Source of the DNA: Euglena gracilis
Taxonomy: Eukaryota; Euglenida; Euglenophyceae; Euglenales
Reading direction: 5' to 3'
Assembly (NCBI GenBank): GCA_039621445.1
Contig: CP154956.1
Span: forward strand, 27,410,667-27,474,666
DNA length: 64,000 nt
The notes beneath the pieces are model-generated. The model was not told the origin of the DNA, searched no databases, and was given only the letters and a program-made list of their open reading frames with translations. Below, one piece after another: positions 20,505 to 30,525 of the stretch (positions within the stretch are counted from its first letter, which is position 1; every line of letters starts with the position of its first letter). Both the position numbers and the translations under genes were made by a program.

Positions 20505-22987
20505 AAGCCGGCGTTTTAGAGACGCCGGGCTCAGGACAGAACCGGCGTCCCCACCCTTCGGCCAAAGGACACTCCCAGGACCAATCTCCGACCACTGAAC
20601 TGCAATGTCACACCATTTTGCACTTCACCAAATTCCGACGATCGCGAGGGTATTTCTGGCTGTGTCAATCGTCCAGGTATAAAATCACCCCTCGATCGAA
20701 AGCTCTTTTCATCAGACGATTGGCAATCACCACCAAATTCAGCCACGTCGCCTGGAGGTCTTATTTTCAGTCGGTGGGGAATCCTAATTTCACAACTCTG
20801 GTGCCCCCCCAAGGCCCTCAGGTCGTTGATTCGAAGAGGAAAAACGTTTCTGTAGGGTTTATTCAGCATCTTAAACCAAAAGTCACTGAAGATTGCTACA
20901 AGTTTCGACTCAGATTCTGGCCGATCTGACCATCGCGAGCGTATCTCGGGCTGCGTGCAACGTTAGGGTACCAAGTTACCCCTCGATCGAAAGCTCTTTT
21001 CAACAGACGACCAGCGGTGCTCATCAGATCTTTCCACGCTGCACGGTACTCGATTTCCAAATCTGGGCCGATTTTCACCAAATTTGGATATCCACCCTAG
21101 TGGTCCCTAGATGGCAAAATTCATTGTCCTTGATGGTTGAAACACTCATACCAACACCTTAGGGCCACTTTTGGGCACTTTTGGTGACATTTTTTGGAAT
21201 GAAAATCGGACGCCGGGCTTTGGACAAAGCCGGCGTTCCTAACGCCGGGCTTTAGGACAGAACCGGCGTCCGAAAGCCCGTGGGGGGGGGACGCCGGTTC
21301 TGTCCTGAGCCCGGCGTCTCAAACGCCGGCTTAAGCCGGCGTTTTAGAGACGCCGGGCTCAGGACAGAACCGGCGTCCCCAACCTTCGGCCAAAGGACAC
21401 TCCCAGGACCAATCTCCGACCACTGATCTGCAATGTCACACCCCTTTGCACTTCACCAAATTCCGGCGATCGCGAGGGTATTTCTGGCTGTGTCAATCGT
21501 CCAGGTATAAAATCACCCCTCGATCGAAAGCTCTTTCCATCAGACGACTGGCGATCACCACCAAATTCAGCCACGTCGCCTGGAGGTCTTATTTTCAGTC
21601 GGTGGGGAATCCTAATTTCACAACTCTGGTGCCCCCCCAAGGCCCTCAGGTCGTTGATTCGAAGAGGAAAAACGTTTCTGTAGGGTTTATTCAGCATCTT
21701 AAACCAAAAGTCACTGAAGATTGCTACAAGTTTCGACTCAGATTCTGGCCGATCTGACCATCGCGAGCGTATCTCGGGCTGCGTGCAACGTTAGGGTACC
21801 AAGTTACCCCTCGATCGAAAGCTCTTTTCAACAGACGACCAGCGGTGCTCATCAGATCTTTCCACGCTGCACGGTACTCGATTTCCAAATCTGGGCCGAT
21901 TTTCACCAAATTTGGATATCCACCCTAGTGGTCCCTAGATGGCAAAATTCATTGTCCTTGATGGTTGAAACACTCATACCAACACCTTAGGGCCACTTTT
22001 GGGCACTTTTGGTGACATTTTTTGGAATGAAAATCGGACGCCGGGCTTTGGACAAAGCCGGCGTTCCTAACGCCGGGCTTTAGGACAGAACCGGCGTCCG
22101 AAAGCCCGTGGGGGGGGGACGCCGGTTCTGTCCTGAGCCCGGCGTCTCAAACGCCGGCTTAAGCCGGCGTTTTAGAGACGCCGGCCTCAGGACAGAACCG
22201 GCGTCCCCAACCTTCGGCCAAAGGACACTCCCAGGACCAATCTCCGACCACTGATCTGCAATGTCACACCCCTTTGCACTTCACCAAATTCCGGCGATCG
22301 CGAGGGTATTTCTGGCTGTGTCAATCGTCCAGGTATAAAATCACCCCTCGATCGAAAGCTCTTTCCATCAGACGACTGGCGATCACCACCAAATTCAGCC
22401 ACGTCGCCTGGAGGTCTTATTTTCAGTCGGTGGGGAATCCTAATTTCACAACTCTGGTGCCCCCCCAAGGCCCTCAGGTCGTTGATTCGAAGAGGAAAAA
22501 CGTTTCTGTAGGGTTTATTCAGCATCTTAAACCAAAAGTCACTGAAGATTGCTACAAGTTTCGACTCAGATTCTGGCCGATCTGACCATCGCGAGCGTAT
22601 CTCGGGCTGCGTGCAACGTTAGGGTACCAAGTTACCCCTCGATCGAAAGCTCTTTTCAACAGACGACCAGCGGTGCTCATCAGATCTTTCCACGCTGCAC
22701 GGTACTCTATTTCCAAATCTGGGCCAATTTTCACCAAATTTGGATATCCACCCTAGTGGTCCCCAGATGGCAAAATTCATTGTCCTTGATGGTTGAAACA
22801 CTCATACCAGCACCTTAGGGCCACTTTTGGGCACTTTTGGTGACATTTTTAGGAATGAAAATCGGACGCCGGGCTTTGGACAAAGCCGGCGTTCCTAACG
22901 CCGGGCTTTAGGACAGAACCGGCGTCCGGAAGCCCGTGGGGGGGGACGCCGGTTCTGTCCTGAGCCCGGCGTCTCAAACGCCGGCTT
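20505..22987 (+). mobile_element. Three 828-bp TIR elements joined end to end
   Basis: Units are 20505-21332, 21333-22160 and 22161-22987. Each starts AAGCCGGCGTTTTAGAGACG and ends CGTCTCAAACGCCGGCTT, so every unit is a complete inverted-repeat element and the junctions read GGCTT|AAGCC with no spacer. Units 2 and 3 are almost identical; unit 1 has scattered substitutions. The interior carries CCTCGATCGAAAGCTCTTTTC at two places per unit. The 60-112 codon frames inside recur only because the DNA does and show no known domain. Confidence 0.85.
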
Positions 22988-23131
22988 ACACATTTGGAGC
23001 GTCAAAATTTGCCAAAAAATGGTGCCTGCCCTGAAATCCGTGGTCAGAAACGCCCTGAAATCTGTGTTCAGAAATGGATGTTTGCCCTGAAATCTGTGGT
23101 CACCCCTTTGACCTTCATTCCACAGTTCCTC

Positions 23132-23434
23132 ATGACGAAACGCGCGGTGAACCTTGTGGATGGCTTGTTACCACCTCCCCCTAAAACAGAACTGTCCCTT
23201 GCTGTGTTGGCAGTGTACCAACAAACTGCCAACCGAAACCGAAGGTTGACCCCCTTCATGGCGGCTTGTTGGTGCAAGTCAGCAAGAAGAAAAAATCTGG
23301 TTCCAAGGGTACCGAGCTTGTTGTTGCCAAATGTTTGGAGTTCTCCAAACTTTGTGAACACCTTCAAGCCTCTTATCCAGAGCTGGATGATTTCTTTGTT
23401 GCCTGGACGGGGTGGGAATTGGAACCCAGCCAGG
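23132..23434 (+). pseudogene. MTKR-family gene, 5' piece, one frameshift
   Basis: The ATG at 23132 gives MTKRAVNLVDGLLPPPPKTE. Near 23243 the frame must shift by one base to read VDPLHGGLLVQVSKKKKSGS, then CLEFSKLCEHLQASYPELDD and FFVAWTGWELEPS. These match the intact copy at 18489-17926 closely. Similarity ends at about 23434, where unrelated G-tract DNA begins. The remainder of the gene is downstream of the insertion. Confidence 0.7.
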
Positions 23435-23734
23435 GGTGTAGAAGTAATTTTTTCTCGGGGGGGGGGGGCGAGATCCTTAACAAGGCCGCTTTTTTTTATA
23501 AAAAGATGGCGGGGGGTAGATCTGGCCTGGGGGGGGGGGGTTGTGGGCCGACGCTAGGGTCGGCCCAATACGACCCTATGGTCGCTAGGGTCGCTAAAGT
23601 CGCTCTAGGGTCGGCCCACCCCACGACCTCGCCCCCTCTTTCATTTTTTTTTGATGATTCAGGCCTTCAAATACAAAGAAAACAAAAGGAGGGAACACTA
23701 AAATTGATTATTTATGCTGAAATACACCCCGTAA

Positions 23735-24093
23735 TACCCCCCCCCCCCCATTATGTACCTCCCCCCGGGAGGCCGAAATTGGGGGGGAGGTACATAATGG
23801 GGGGGAGGTACACAATGGGGGGGGTACCCAGGTCCCATTCCCAGACCCGAGAACAGCCCAAAGGGGGTCATTTTTGGCAACTTTTTGGATGTTTGCAATA
23901 AATGGTCAATTTTCAGCACATTTGCCAAATATCACTTTTTGAAAACGTTCCAAAAACGTCGATTTTTGAGCTTTTTTTTGGGAAATTCTTTAGAAAAAGT
24001 GTTATGACAGTGAGCTACCATCCCCCCCCCATTATGTACCTCCCCCCAGGGGGTACATAATGGGGGGGGTACATAATGGGGGGGGGGATGGTA
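23735..24093. mobile_element. Two ATTATGTACC-family C-capped elements
   Basis: The first (23735-23826) starts TACCCCCCC, with ATTATGTACC boxes repeated and inverted inside, and ends GGGGGGGTA. The second (24016-24093) starts TACCATCCCCC and ends GGGGGATGGTA. Both are under 100 bp and flanked by TA. The stretch between them is AT-rich with no gene. Confidence 0.75.
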
Positions 24094-24104
24094 ACTTGGT
24101 GACA

Positions 24105-24440
24105 TGAGGGATTTTGTGATTTTGGGCCCCTTGAACAGTTGAGCAACAAAAGGGATTTGCCCCCCAAAACGACTTGGAAACACAAGGGATTTGCCCCCCA
24201 AAACGATTTGGAAACACAAGGGATTTTGTTATTTTGGTGTCCTCGGACAGTTGAGCAACAAAAGGGATTTGGCCCCCGAAATAACCTGTAAACACAAGGG
24301 ATTCGCCCCACAAAACAACTTGGAAACAAAAACGATTTGGCCCCCCAAAACGACTTGGAGACAAAAGGGATTTGCCCCCCCGAAACGACTTGGAAACACA
24401 TGGGATTTTGTTGTTTTGGGGCTCTCCAACAATTGAGCAA
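24105..24440. repeat. ~35-bp minisatellite, GGGATTTGCCCCCCAAAACG unit
   Basis: Units of 34-37 bp beginning GGGATTTGCCCCC and containing ACTTGGAAACACAA repeat about seven times with substitutions. Two longer spacers contain CAGTTGAGCAACAAAA. The frames across it are by-products of the repeat. Confidence 0.7.
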
Positions 24441-24466
24441 CAAAATGCCCGCAAAACAGGTTTGAA

Positions 24467-25420
24467 ACCGTGTATTGGGGCTCTGGCTTCACGCCCGAAC
24501 CGGCGTTCCAGAACGCCGGTTCGGCGCAGAAATTTTTGCGCCGAACCGGCGTTCTGGAACGCCGGTTCGGGCGGGAAGATAGCGTCCAGGGGACCGAAAA
24601 TAAAAAGTGCCAAAAAGTGTTCAAAATGCTTAGTAGACATGTGGCAATCACATCTGAGCAGTTTTTGGGGGGTAATTGGCCAGATATTGGGGTATTTTGT
24701 GCAACAATTTCCATTCGGCCAAATTTAGGGAATTTTTGAAATAGAATACCATGCAGCATGACTGAAATCTGAGGCCATCTGCTGAAAGCCCCTGAGAAGA
24801 GCTTTCGATCGATGGGCAACATGGCCGGTGAAACATAGGAATTTCGACTTTGCAAACAGGGTCGGAAAATGCGATCGCCGATTTTCAGAGTGCTCTGCAG
24901 TATAGCTGAGTTCTGTGGGTACCAAATGAAAGGCCTTGGCGAGAGCTTTCGATTGATATGCTGTATGGCACCTCAGGTGTGGGATTTCACAAATTAGGAT
25001 GTCAAATTTTGGAATGCACGATCGCTGAAAATAAGCGCTGTGTGGATTATTGCTGAATCCTGTGGCCATCTGCCAAAAGCACTTGAGAAGAGCTTTCGAT
25101 CGATGGGTAACATGGCACCAAACGTTTGAAAACTTCAATCGGCCGGTCGATATGGCCATGCGCCCAAAGGAGCCCAAAAATGCTCCAAAATGTTCGAAAA
25201 ATGGGTATTTAGGCCGAAATTGGCCTGGATTCCTTGAACGCCGGTTCGGGCGTGAAGCCAGAGCCCCTAATCCACGGTTTCAACAACTGTGTCCAGAACG
25301 CCGGTTCGGACCACGGAACTGTGTTCCAGAACGCCGGTTCGGGCTGCCGCCCGAACCGGCGTTCTGGAACACAGTTCCGTGGTCCGAACCGGCGTTCTGG
25401 ACACAGTTTTCGTATCAGAA
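24467..25420 (-). mobile_element. 954-bp hairpin-ended element, inverted twin of 11461-12414
   Basis: It is the reverse complement of 11461-12414. Its terminal palindromes are at 24494-24577 and 25288-25411. The two copies differ by very few bases, so the duplication or transposition is recent compared with the other relatives at 28510-32430. Confidence 0.85.
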
Positions 25421-25774
25421 GCACAAGGCTATTGACCCCAAAATCTCAAAAACCCTCATGTTACCGAGTGACTTTGGGGTGTATTTAAGCAAAAGAAACC
25501 AATATTAGTATTCCCTGCTTTTGGTTTCTTACTATTTGAAGGCCTGAAACATCAAAAAAATTCAAAAATTTTTTGGTAGGGGGGGCGAGGTCGTGGGGTG
25601 GGCCGACCCTGGGGTCGACCCTAGCGTCGGCCCACGACCCTAGGACGGACGACCCTAGGGTCGGCCCACCCCACGTCCTGGGGGGGGGTCGACTTTAGCG
25701 ACCCTAGCGACCCTAGGGTGGTATTGGGCCGACCCTAGGGTTGGCCCACAACCCCCCCCCCCCCAGGCCAGATC

Positions 25775-26011
25775 CGGGAGCCAAAGATGGCATTGAATGT
25801 GACAGAAAATGTGGCAATTTTCGACACGTCGTGGTACAAATCAACACAATTTGGAAGCTTTCAAGCCGCCCAATGGGTGGCAAGAGGTGAATGCCGTCGC
25901 TCGGGCATTCCGCAAAGCTACTACTGAGGGTGTTGTTATGCCTTCTTCTGAGCGCTAATTCCCCCGCTTCAACGAACTGTTTTCGCGTCACCTCTCTGTG
26001 TCCCGACTGCC
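25775..26011 (+). pseudogene. MTKR-family gene, middle piece
   Basis: After the nested element the frame reads EPKMALNVTENVAIFDTSWY. A one-base shift near 25890 leads to NAVARAFRKATTEGVV, matching residues ~139-155 of the intact copy. An in-frame TAA follows at about 25957, then FPRFNELFSRHLSVSRLP up to the next insertion at 26012. The piece is therefore broken by at least one shift and one stop. Confidence 0.6.
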
Positions 26012-26464
26012 GGCTCCGTGCGGATTCCTGTGGGTGCTCATCCTGGGGGTGATGCCGACCTGGTCGGCCCGACCTGTGGTCGGCCCGACCCCTGTTGGTG
26101 GGATACCGACCTCTGGGGGTGATGCCGACCTGGTCGGCCCGACCCCCAGAAATCCGCATTACCCCCCCCCCCATTTTGAAATTTAAGCCCCCCCCCCTTC
26201 GTTTCCACAGGTCAATTGTTAAGTAAGGTAAAATCTTCCCTACTTCCCCCACTCAGAAACGGACCTCTGGTGGAATGGAACTGGACTGTGAATGGGGGGA
26301 AGGCGCAAGCACAGCTGTGACATAGGCTCGCGGCAGGTTTCGGTTGGGTTTTCGGCTGGGCAGTGCGTCGTGGGTAGACACACTGGGGAGACTGGTGGGG
26401 CAGTCTGGGCAGATGAATCAAAAGCTTTTGCAAATGGATGGCGGACTGAAATCATTGGTGTGAA

Positions 26465-26620
26465 TAAACAGACAGGAAATACAGCGCCCCAGACACTTAT
26501 TTAAAGCATGAAAAATCCCTCAAAGCACTTGAACGCTTACGTCCAGAAGAAATGCTACCGTGTTGGTTACAAGAAAACCAGGTGCGTTGAATTCGTTTTT
26601 TTTCCAAAAGGATGCTCCTG
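26465..26620 (+). other. Short exon-like coding remnant inside the 2-kb element
   Basis: The plus frame from about 26474 reads APDTYLKHEKSLKALERLRP, then EEMLPCWLQENQ, followed by a GTGCGTTG that could be a splice donor. It is compositionally protein-like, with charged heptads, but too short to classify. Confidence 0.3.
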
Positions 26621-26659
26621 AAAGGGTTTGCTAAAAGGATGTAAAAAATGGGATGGCGG

Positions 26660-27247
26660 TCAGCCACCACCCACGCAACGTTTGCTGGCCCGGCAAGACC
26701 GCGGCAGCCAGGGGGGAGTGGAGGACTCCTCATCTGAGGAGTCCGGGAGGGGAGTGTACGGACAGTAAAATGGGGAGCGCGGCTGTGCCAACTGCGTTCC
26801 CAGCGAATCAGAGGACGAAACCGAGGACCCACGGGGCAAACCAGGCAAGCCAGGCAAACCGGGCAAGCCAGGCAAACCCGGTAGTTCCGGTTGGTCAGAT
26901 TGGAGGACATCATCCAGAGGTTGTACATCCGTAAAATCCCCAAAACCAAAAGGGTACAATAAATCTGGTGATACGCAGTCCCCAAGTGACTCTGATTTTG
27001 CTGGCGACGGAGGGCTTTTCACGACCTGCGTGAAAATGAAATACCCACTGCACGCAATAAATGCGCACACCTGTTTAACCCCTCCCAAAGCTCGTCTCTT
27101 CAATGTGCTTCTGGGCAAATGCTTTGACGGGGCCGGGCCGTTTGGAGAAGTAGGGACCTCCCCCCCCTTGCGCAATTGTCTGGGGCCTTCCCAACGATTG
27201 CATTGGGACAGGGTAATGTTGAAATTGCGCAGTTCGCGCAGTGACAT
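26660..27247 (-). CDS. Hypothetical 195-aa protein inside the 2-kb TIR element
   Basis: An open minus-strand frame from a non-ATG start at 27247 to a stop at 26660. The middle has SPDLLYPFGFGDFTDV, then a tandem GLP repeat (LPGLPGLPGLPGLPGLP), and an acidic/serine segment PLPDSSDEESSTPPW near the end. The low-complexity GLP block is encoded by a CCAGGCAAG minisatellite at 26840-26880, which may have expanded recently. It could be the accessory protein of the element, or a chance frame. No domain is recognised. Confidence 0.35.
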   Translation of the reverse strand: MSLRELRNFNITLSQCNRWEGPRQLRKGGEVPTSPNGPAPSKHLPRSTLKRRALGGVKQVCAFIACSGYFIFTQVVKSPPSPAKSESLGDCVSPDLLYPFGFGDFTDVQPLDDVLQSDQPELPGLPGLPGLPGLPGLPRGSSVSSSDSLGTQLAQPRSPFYCPYTPLPDSSDEESSTPPWLPRSCRASKRCVGGG

Positions 27248-27255
27248 TGTGACAT

Positions 27256-27823
27256 CGACCTAACCCTATCCCTTTCATTAACAAAATAAATTCCTTTCAT
27301 CTGCCAACCCCTTTTCGGGTGCAAGTCGACCTAACCCTATCCCTTTCATTAACAAAATAACCCCCTTTTATCTGCCAACCCCTTTTCGGGTGCAAGTCGA
27401 CCTAACCCTATCCCTTTCATTAACAAAATAACCCCCTTTTATCTGCCAACCCCTTTTCGGGTGCAAGTCGACCTAACCCTATCCCTTTCATTAACAAAAT
27501 AAATTCCTTTCATCTGCCAACCCCTTTTCGGGTGCAAGTCGACCTAACCCTATCCCTTTCATTAACAAAATAACCCCCTTTTATCTGCCAACCCCTTTTC
27601 CGGTGCAAGTCGACCTAACCGTATCCCTTTCATTAACAAAATAAATTCCTTTCATCTGCCAACCCCTTTTCGGGTGCAAGTCGACCTAACCCTATCCCTT
27701 TCATTAACTAAATAACCCCCTTTTATCTGCCAACCCCTTTTCGGGTGCAAGTCGACCTAACCCTATCCCTTTCATTAACAAAATAAACCCCTTATATCTG
27801 CCAACCCCGTTTCGGGTGCATGT
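27256..27823. repeat. 71-bp satellite, 8 copies
   Basis: Units start CGACCTAACCCTATCCC at 27256, 27327, 27398, 27469, 27540, 27611, 27682 and 27753. Two subtypes alternate irregularly: AATAAATTCCTTTCATC and AATAACCCCCTTTTATC. There are no spacers. It lies wholly inside the 2-kb TIR element. Confidence 0.95.
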
Positions 27824-28041
27824 TGATCTCGTCTTTTGGAAACCCGGGGGGGGGGGCTTAAATTTTCAAAAGGGGGGGGGGGTAATGCGGATTCCTGGGG
27901 GTGATACCGACCTGGTCGGTATGACCCCCAGGGGTAGTTATCGACCTGGTCGGCCCGACCATGGTCGGGCCGACCAGGTGGTCGCGCCGACCAGGTCGGC
28001 ATCACCCCCAGGATGAGCACCCACAGGAATCCGCCCGGGGC

Positions 28042-28224
28042 CCCGACTGCCAATAAAACAGGAAATGTGTGGTTTTTGTGGGGTTGCCATCCCTAAAAAT
28101 CCAAATTGTGTCGAGCTGAACAAAGTTGTGTGTGACGCCTGCGGTCTGGCCCACCATTTTCATTGCCAAGATTTGCGCCGCCCACTGTGGTTCCTTTTTG
28201 TGTAAAGCGTGCCGCTTGCCGTAA
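28042..28224 (+). pseudogene. MTKR-family gene, 3' piece encoding a PHD-type zinc finger
   Basis: From the ATG at 28065 the frame reads MCGFCGVAIPKNPNC, then VVCDACGLAHHFHCQDL. This gives C-x2-C, C-x2-C, then x4-H-x2-C, the first six ligands of a C4HC3 PHD finger. A stop comes at 28203, but a one-base shift between about 28167 and 28186 opens CGSFLCKACRLP, supplying the last C-x2-C before TAA at 28222. PHD fingers usually read histone tails in chromatin proteins and also occur in some transposon proteins. Upstream the frame joins SVSRLP at 26011 once the 2-kb element is removed. Confidence 0.65.
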
Positions 28225-28412
28225 CGCCCTCTGTTACTGCCGCATACCTCCCCTTGCGGTTTCCCCACTTCGTAAGCTGTAGAGTGTCCCGAACCGCCTC
28301 ATTCATTGAGGACCCTAAGGCCTCGCAGCAACTGTGATTGCTTTCGTGATTGCTTTTGTGTAACCGCGTTGAATGCTAGTGAGTCACCGGCCACATTCCT
28401 CAATTGCCACAT
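28225..28412. other. 3' flank of the MTKR gene; nothing recognised
   Basis: No frame or repeat stands out between the gene end and the flanking CCTGCCCTGAAAT units. Confidence 0.3.
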
Positions 28413-28510
28413 TGGATGCCTGCCCTGAAATGGTCAGAAATGGATGCCTGCCCTGAAATCTGTGGTCAGAACCGGATGCCTGCCCTGAAATCCGTGTTCA
28501 TGGCCACGAC

Positions 28511-28922
28511 GTGTATTGGGGCTCTGGCTTCACGCCCGAACCGGCGTTCTGGACGCCGGTTCGGCGCATAAATTTTTGCGCCGAACCGGCGTCCAGAACA
28601 CCGGTTCGGGCGGAAGATGGCGTCCACGGGACCGAAAATAAAAAGTGCCAAAAAGCGTTCAAAATGGTTAGTGGACACGTGGCAACCACATCTGAGCAGT
28701 TTTTGGGGGGTATTTGGCCAGATATTGGGGTAGTTTGTGCAACAATTTCCATTTGGCAAAATTTGGGGAATTTTTGAAATAGAATACCATGCAGCACGGC
28801 TGGAATCTAAGGCCATCTACTGAAAGCCTTTGATGGCTGGTGAAACATAGGAATTTCGACTTTGCAAACAGGGTTGGAAAATGCGATGGCCGATTTTCAG
28901 AGTGCTCTGCGGCGCATGGCGG
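28511..28922. repeat. Diverged, truncated relative of the 954-bp element
   Basis: It begins with the CGAACCGGCGTTCTGG hairpin (28535-28610), then follows the 24580-24900 sequence with many substitutions and a deletion that removes one TCGATCGAAAGC site. It stops at the next element, where GGTAGACTGGGG begins. Confidence 0.75.
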
Positions 28923-30525
28923 TAGACTGGGGGGGGGGGTAGTGGGCAGTCGGCCAACTAGTCGGCCAACTAGTCGGCCGACTACCCACTCTAATGTACT
29001 AACGGGTCAAAACCGCCGACTTTTAAGCCCCCCCCCATGAAAAAAATTGTATGCAAACTAGTCGGTGGCTAGTCGGTGGTCATAAAAATGGTCTGTGGCG
29101 GGCCCAAATCACCCGGAAATGGTCCGGATGGGTCCAAATAAGTGCCTTACACCAACATAAAAACCTCAGATGGAAATCTTTGGTTGTGGGGGTCGGTGGG
29201 CCCTTGATGGGGGTCTGGGAGGGGTAAAAAAAAACTAATGATGAACAGGGATTACATGAAAATCCATCAGAAATGCAAGCATTCTGCATCACGAGAGGCA
29301 GAAAACTCCCCCCCTCCACCCCCATCTGAGCCTCAAATAACGAAATCCCTTCTGTGTTGGCATCATACTCGGGGGCTAAGTGGTTTTTGTGGCTCACTTT
29401 GGCATAGGCGGGGGGGGGCTCCGCCCCCCCCCCCCCCCACCCCCAGGGATGGATGGGAAGCCCCTTCGGTATTGAGGTAGGTGGTAGGGGGGGTCCCGAC
29501 CACCCCCCCCCCGGGGGGGTAAGGTGGTAGGGGGGGTCCGGGACCACCCCCCCCCCCCGTCCGGACCATACACCCCCCCACCACACCCCCCCTTCCTTAG
29601 ATCAGGTGCCAAAACATTGCCAAAATAGAAGAAGAAAATAAAATTTTCTTTCTTCGGCGCTGCGCGCCGGAAAATGACAAAATAACACCCCTTTTGCTGA
29701 CTTTTGGCCATATTTGCCCATTTTTTGATTTGTTGGCGTTTTCCCCCAAAAATATGTTCAAAAAAAATCCAAAAATGAGCATTTTTGGATCGATTTTCAA
29801 AGAAAAATCAGGGATTTTTGACCGATTTTGACCCGATTTCCGGCCCTTTGCCCGTCCATGAAATCGAAAAAATTTTGGCCCCCCCTGAGTTTCGAGGTAG
29901 GGGGGGGGGGGCCCGCCCCCCCCCCCGCCCCCTAGATGTTGGGAGGGGGGTCCGACCCCCCCACCCCCCCCTCAAGGCTTCCCATCCATCCCTGGCCCCC
30001 CCGCACCTCCCCTCAAATAACAAAATCCCTTCTATTTTGGCAACATACTCGAGGGCTAAGTCGTTTTTGTGGCTCACTTTGGCATAACCGGGGGGGGGGG
30101 GGGTCCGGCCCCCCCGCCCCCCCCTCTTAAATAACAAAATCCCTCCTTCTATGTTGGCGATATACTTGGAGGGCTAAGTCCTTTTTGTGCAAATTTTGAC
30201 TTATATTGAAAATCCAATGGGGAGAGGTGTTCTTTTGCCAAAAGTGGCCCAAAATGGACATTTTCCCCCCAAGTTTTTTGCATATTCACCCCCGATTGGG
30301 GGGTTCTGGAGCCATTTGGGTGGGTTTTGACTGGTGTTGAGGTGATTTGGACAAAAGTTTTTTTTTCAGGGGGAGCTTAAAAGTCGGCGGTTTTGACCCG
30401 TTAGTACATTAGAGTGGGTAGTCGGCCGACTACCCACTACCCCCCCCCCCCCGTCTCGCCGACTAGCTACCGACTAGACCTGGTCGGCCGACCAATTGGG
30501 TAGTCGGCCGACTACCCACTAGTTT
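28923..30525. mobile_element. GTCGGCCGACTA-family TIR element, ~1.6 kb
   Basis: The left end TAGACTGGGGGG is followed by CGGCCAACTAGTCGGCCGAC and ACTCTAATGTACTAACGGGT. The right arm at 30375-30460 is the inverse: ACCCGTTAGTACATTAGAGT, then GTCGGCCGACTACC. The interior is G/C tracts with repeated CAAATAACAAAATCCCTTCT blocks (29332, 30013, 30130) and no convincing gene. 29095-29330 is a separate dispersed repeat, also at 60825-60940. Confidence 0.7.
29095..29335. repeat. Dispersed repeat shared with 60825-60940
   Basis: CCGGAAATGGTCCGGATGGG, GGAGGGGTAAAAA, ATGATGAACAGGG and CTCCACCCCC(A/G)TC appear in the same order at both sites. The copy at 60825 lacks the middle ~90 bp. Confidence 0.6.

Larger units (their letters stand above)
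23436..25774. mobile_element. Nested ~2.3-kb element splitting the MTKR gene
   Basis: GATCTGGCCTGGGGGG at 23519 is mirrored by CCCCAGGCCAGATC ending at 25774. Inside, CGCTAGGGTCGCTAAAGTCG on the left is mirrored by CGACTTTAGCGACCCTAGCG on the right. CAGGCCTTCAAATA on the left (23660) is mirrored by TATTTGAAGGCCTG on the right (25535), so the imperfect TIRs exceed 150 bp. It carries two ATTATGTACC elements, a ~35-bp minisatellite and the 954-bp hairpin-ended element. 23436-23518 is an extra G-tract segment of unclear origin. Confidence 0.65.
26012..28041. mobile_element. 2030-bp TIR element with 10-bp target duplication
   Basis: CCCGACTGCC occurs at 26002-26011 and again at 28042-28051, directly flanking the element. 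The ends are long inverted repeats: CGGATTCCTGTGGGTGCTCA at 26021 against TGAGCACCCACAGGAATCCG ending at 28033, continuing through GACCTGGTCGGCCCGACC boxes and a GCATTACCCCCC/GGGGGTAATGC block, about 190 bp in total. Inside are a minus-strand ORF (26660-27247) and a 71-bp satellite. Removing the element plus one 10-bp copy rejoins a reading frame into a PHD finger. Confidence 0.85.
22988..28510. mobile_element. Composite: MTKR-family element split by two nested insertions
   Basis: Tandem CCTGCCCTGAAATCCGTGGT units flank the left (23018-23105) and the right (28413-28503). Between them lie three pieces of one gene (23132-23434, about 25771-26011, 28042-28224), separated by an insertion of ~2.3 kb and one of 2030 bp. 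Without the insertions the unit would be about 1.2 kb, close to the other gene-bearing elements. Confidence 0.6.

Noticed and set aside
20531-22818. Repeated 61-112 codon frames at 828-bp spacing
   Set aside because: They recur because the DNA is triplicated. No domain, and they sit in non-coding TIR elements.
24105-24440. CRISPR-like array of ~35-bp repeats
   Set aside because: No spacers; a degenerate minisatellite.
27256-27823. CRISPR-like array
   Set aside because: The units are head-to-tail 71-bp satellites with no unique spacers, in a eukaryotic transposon.
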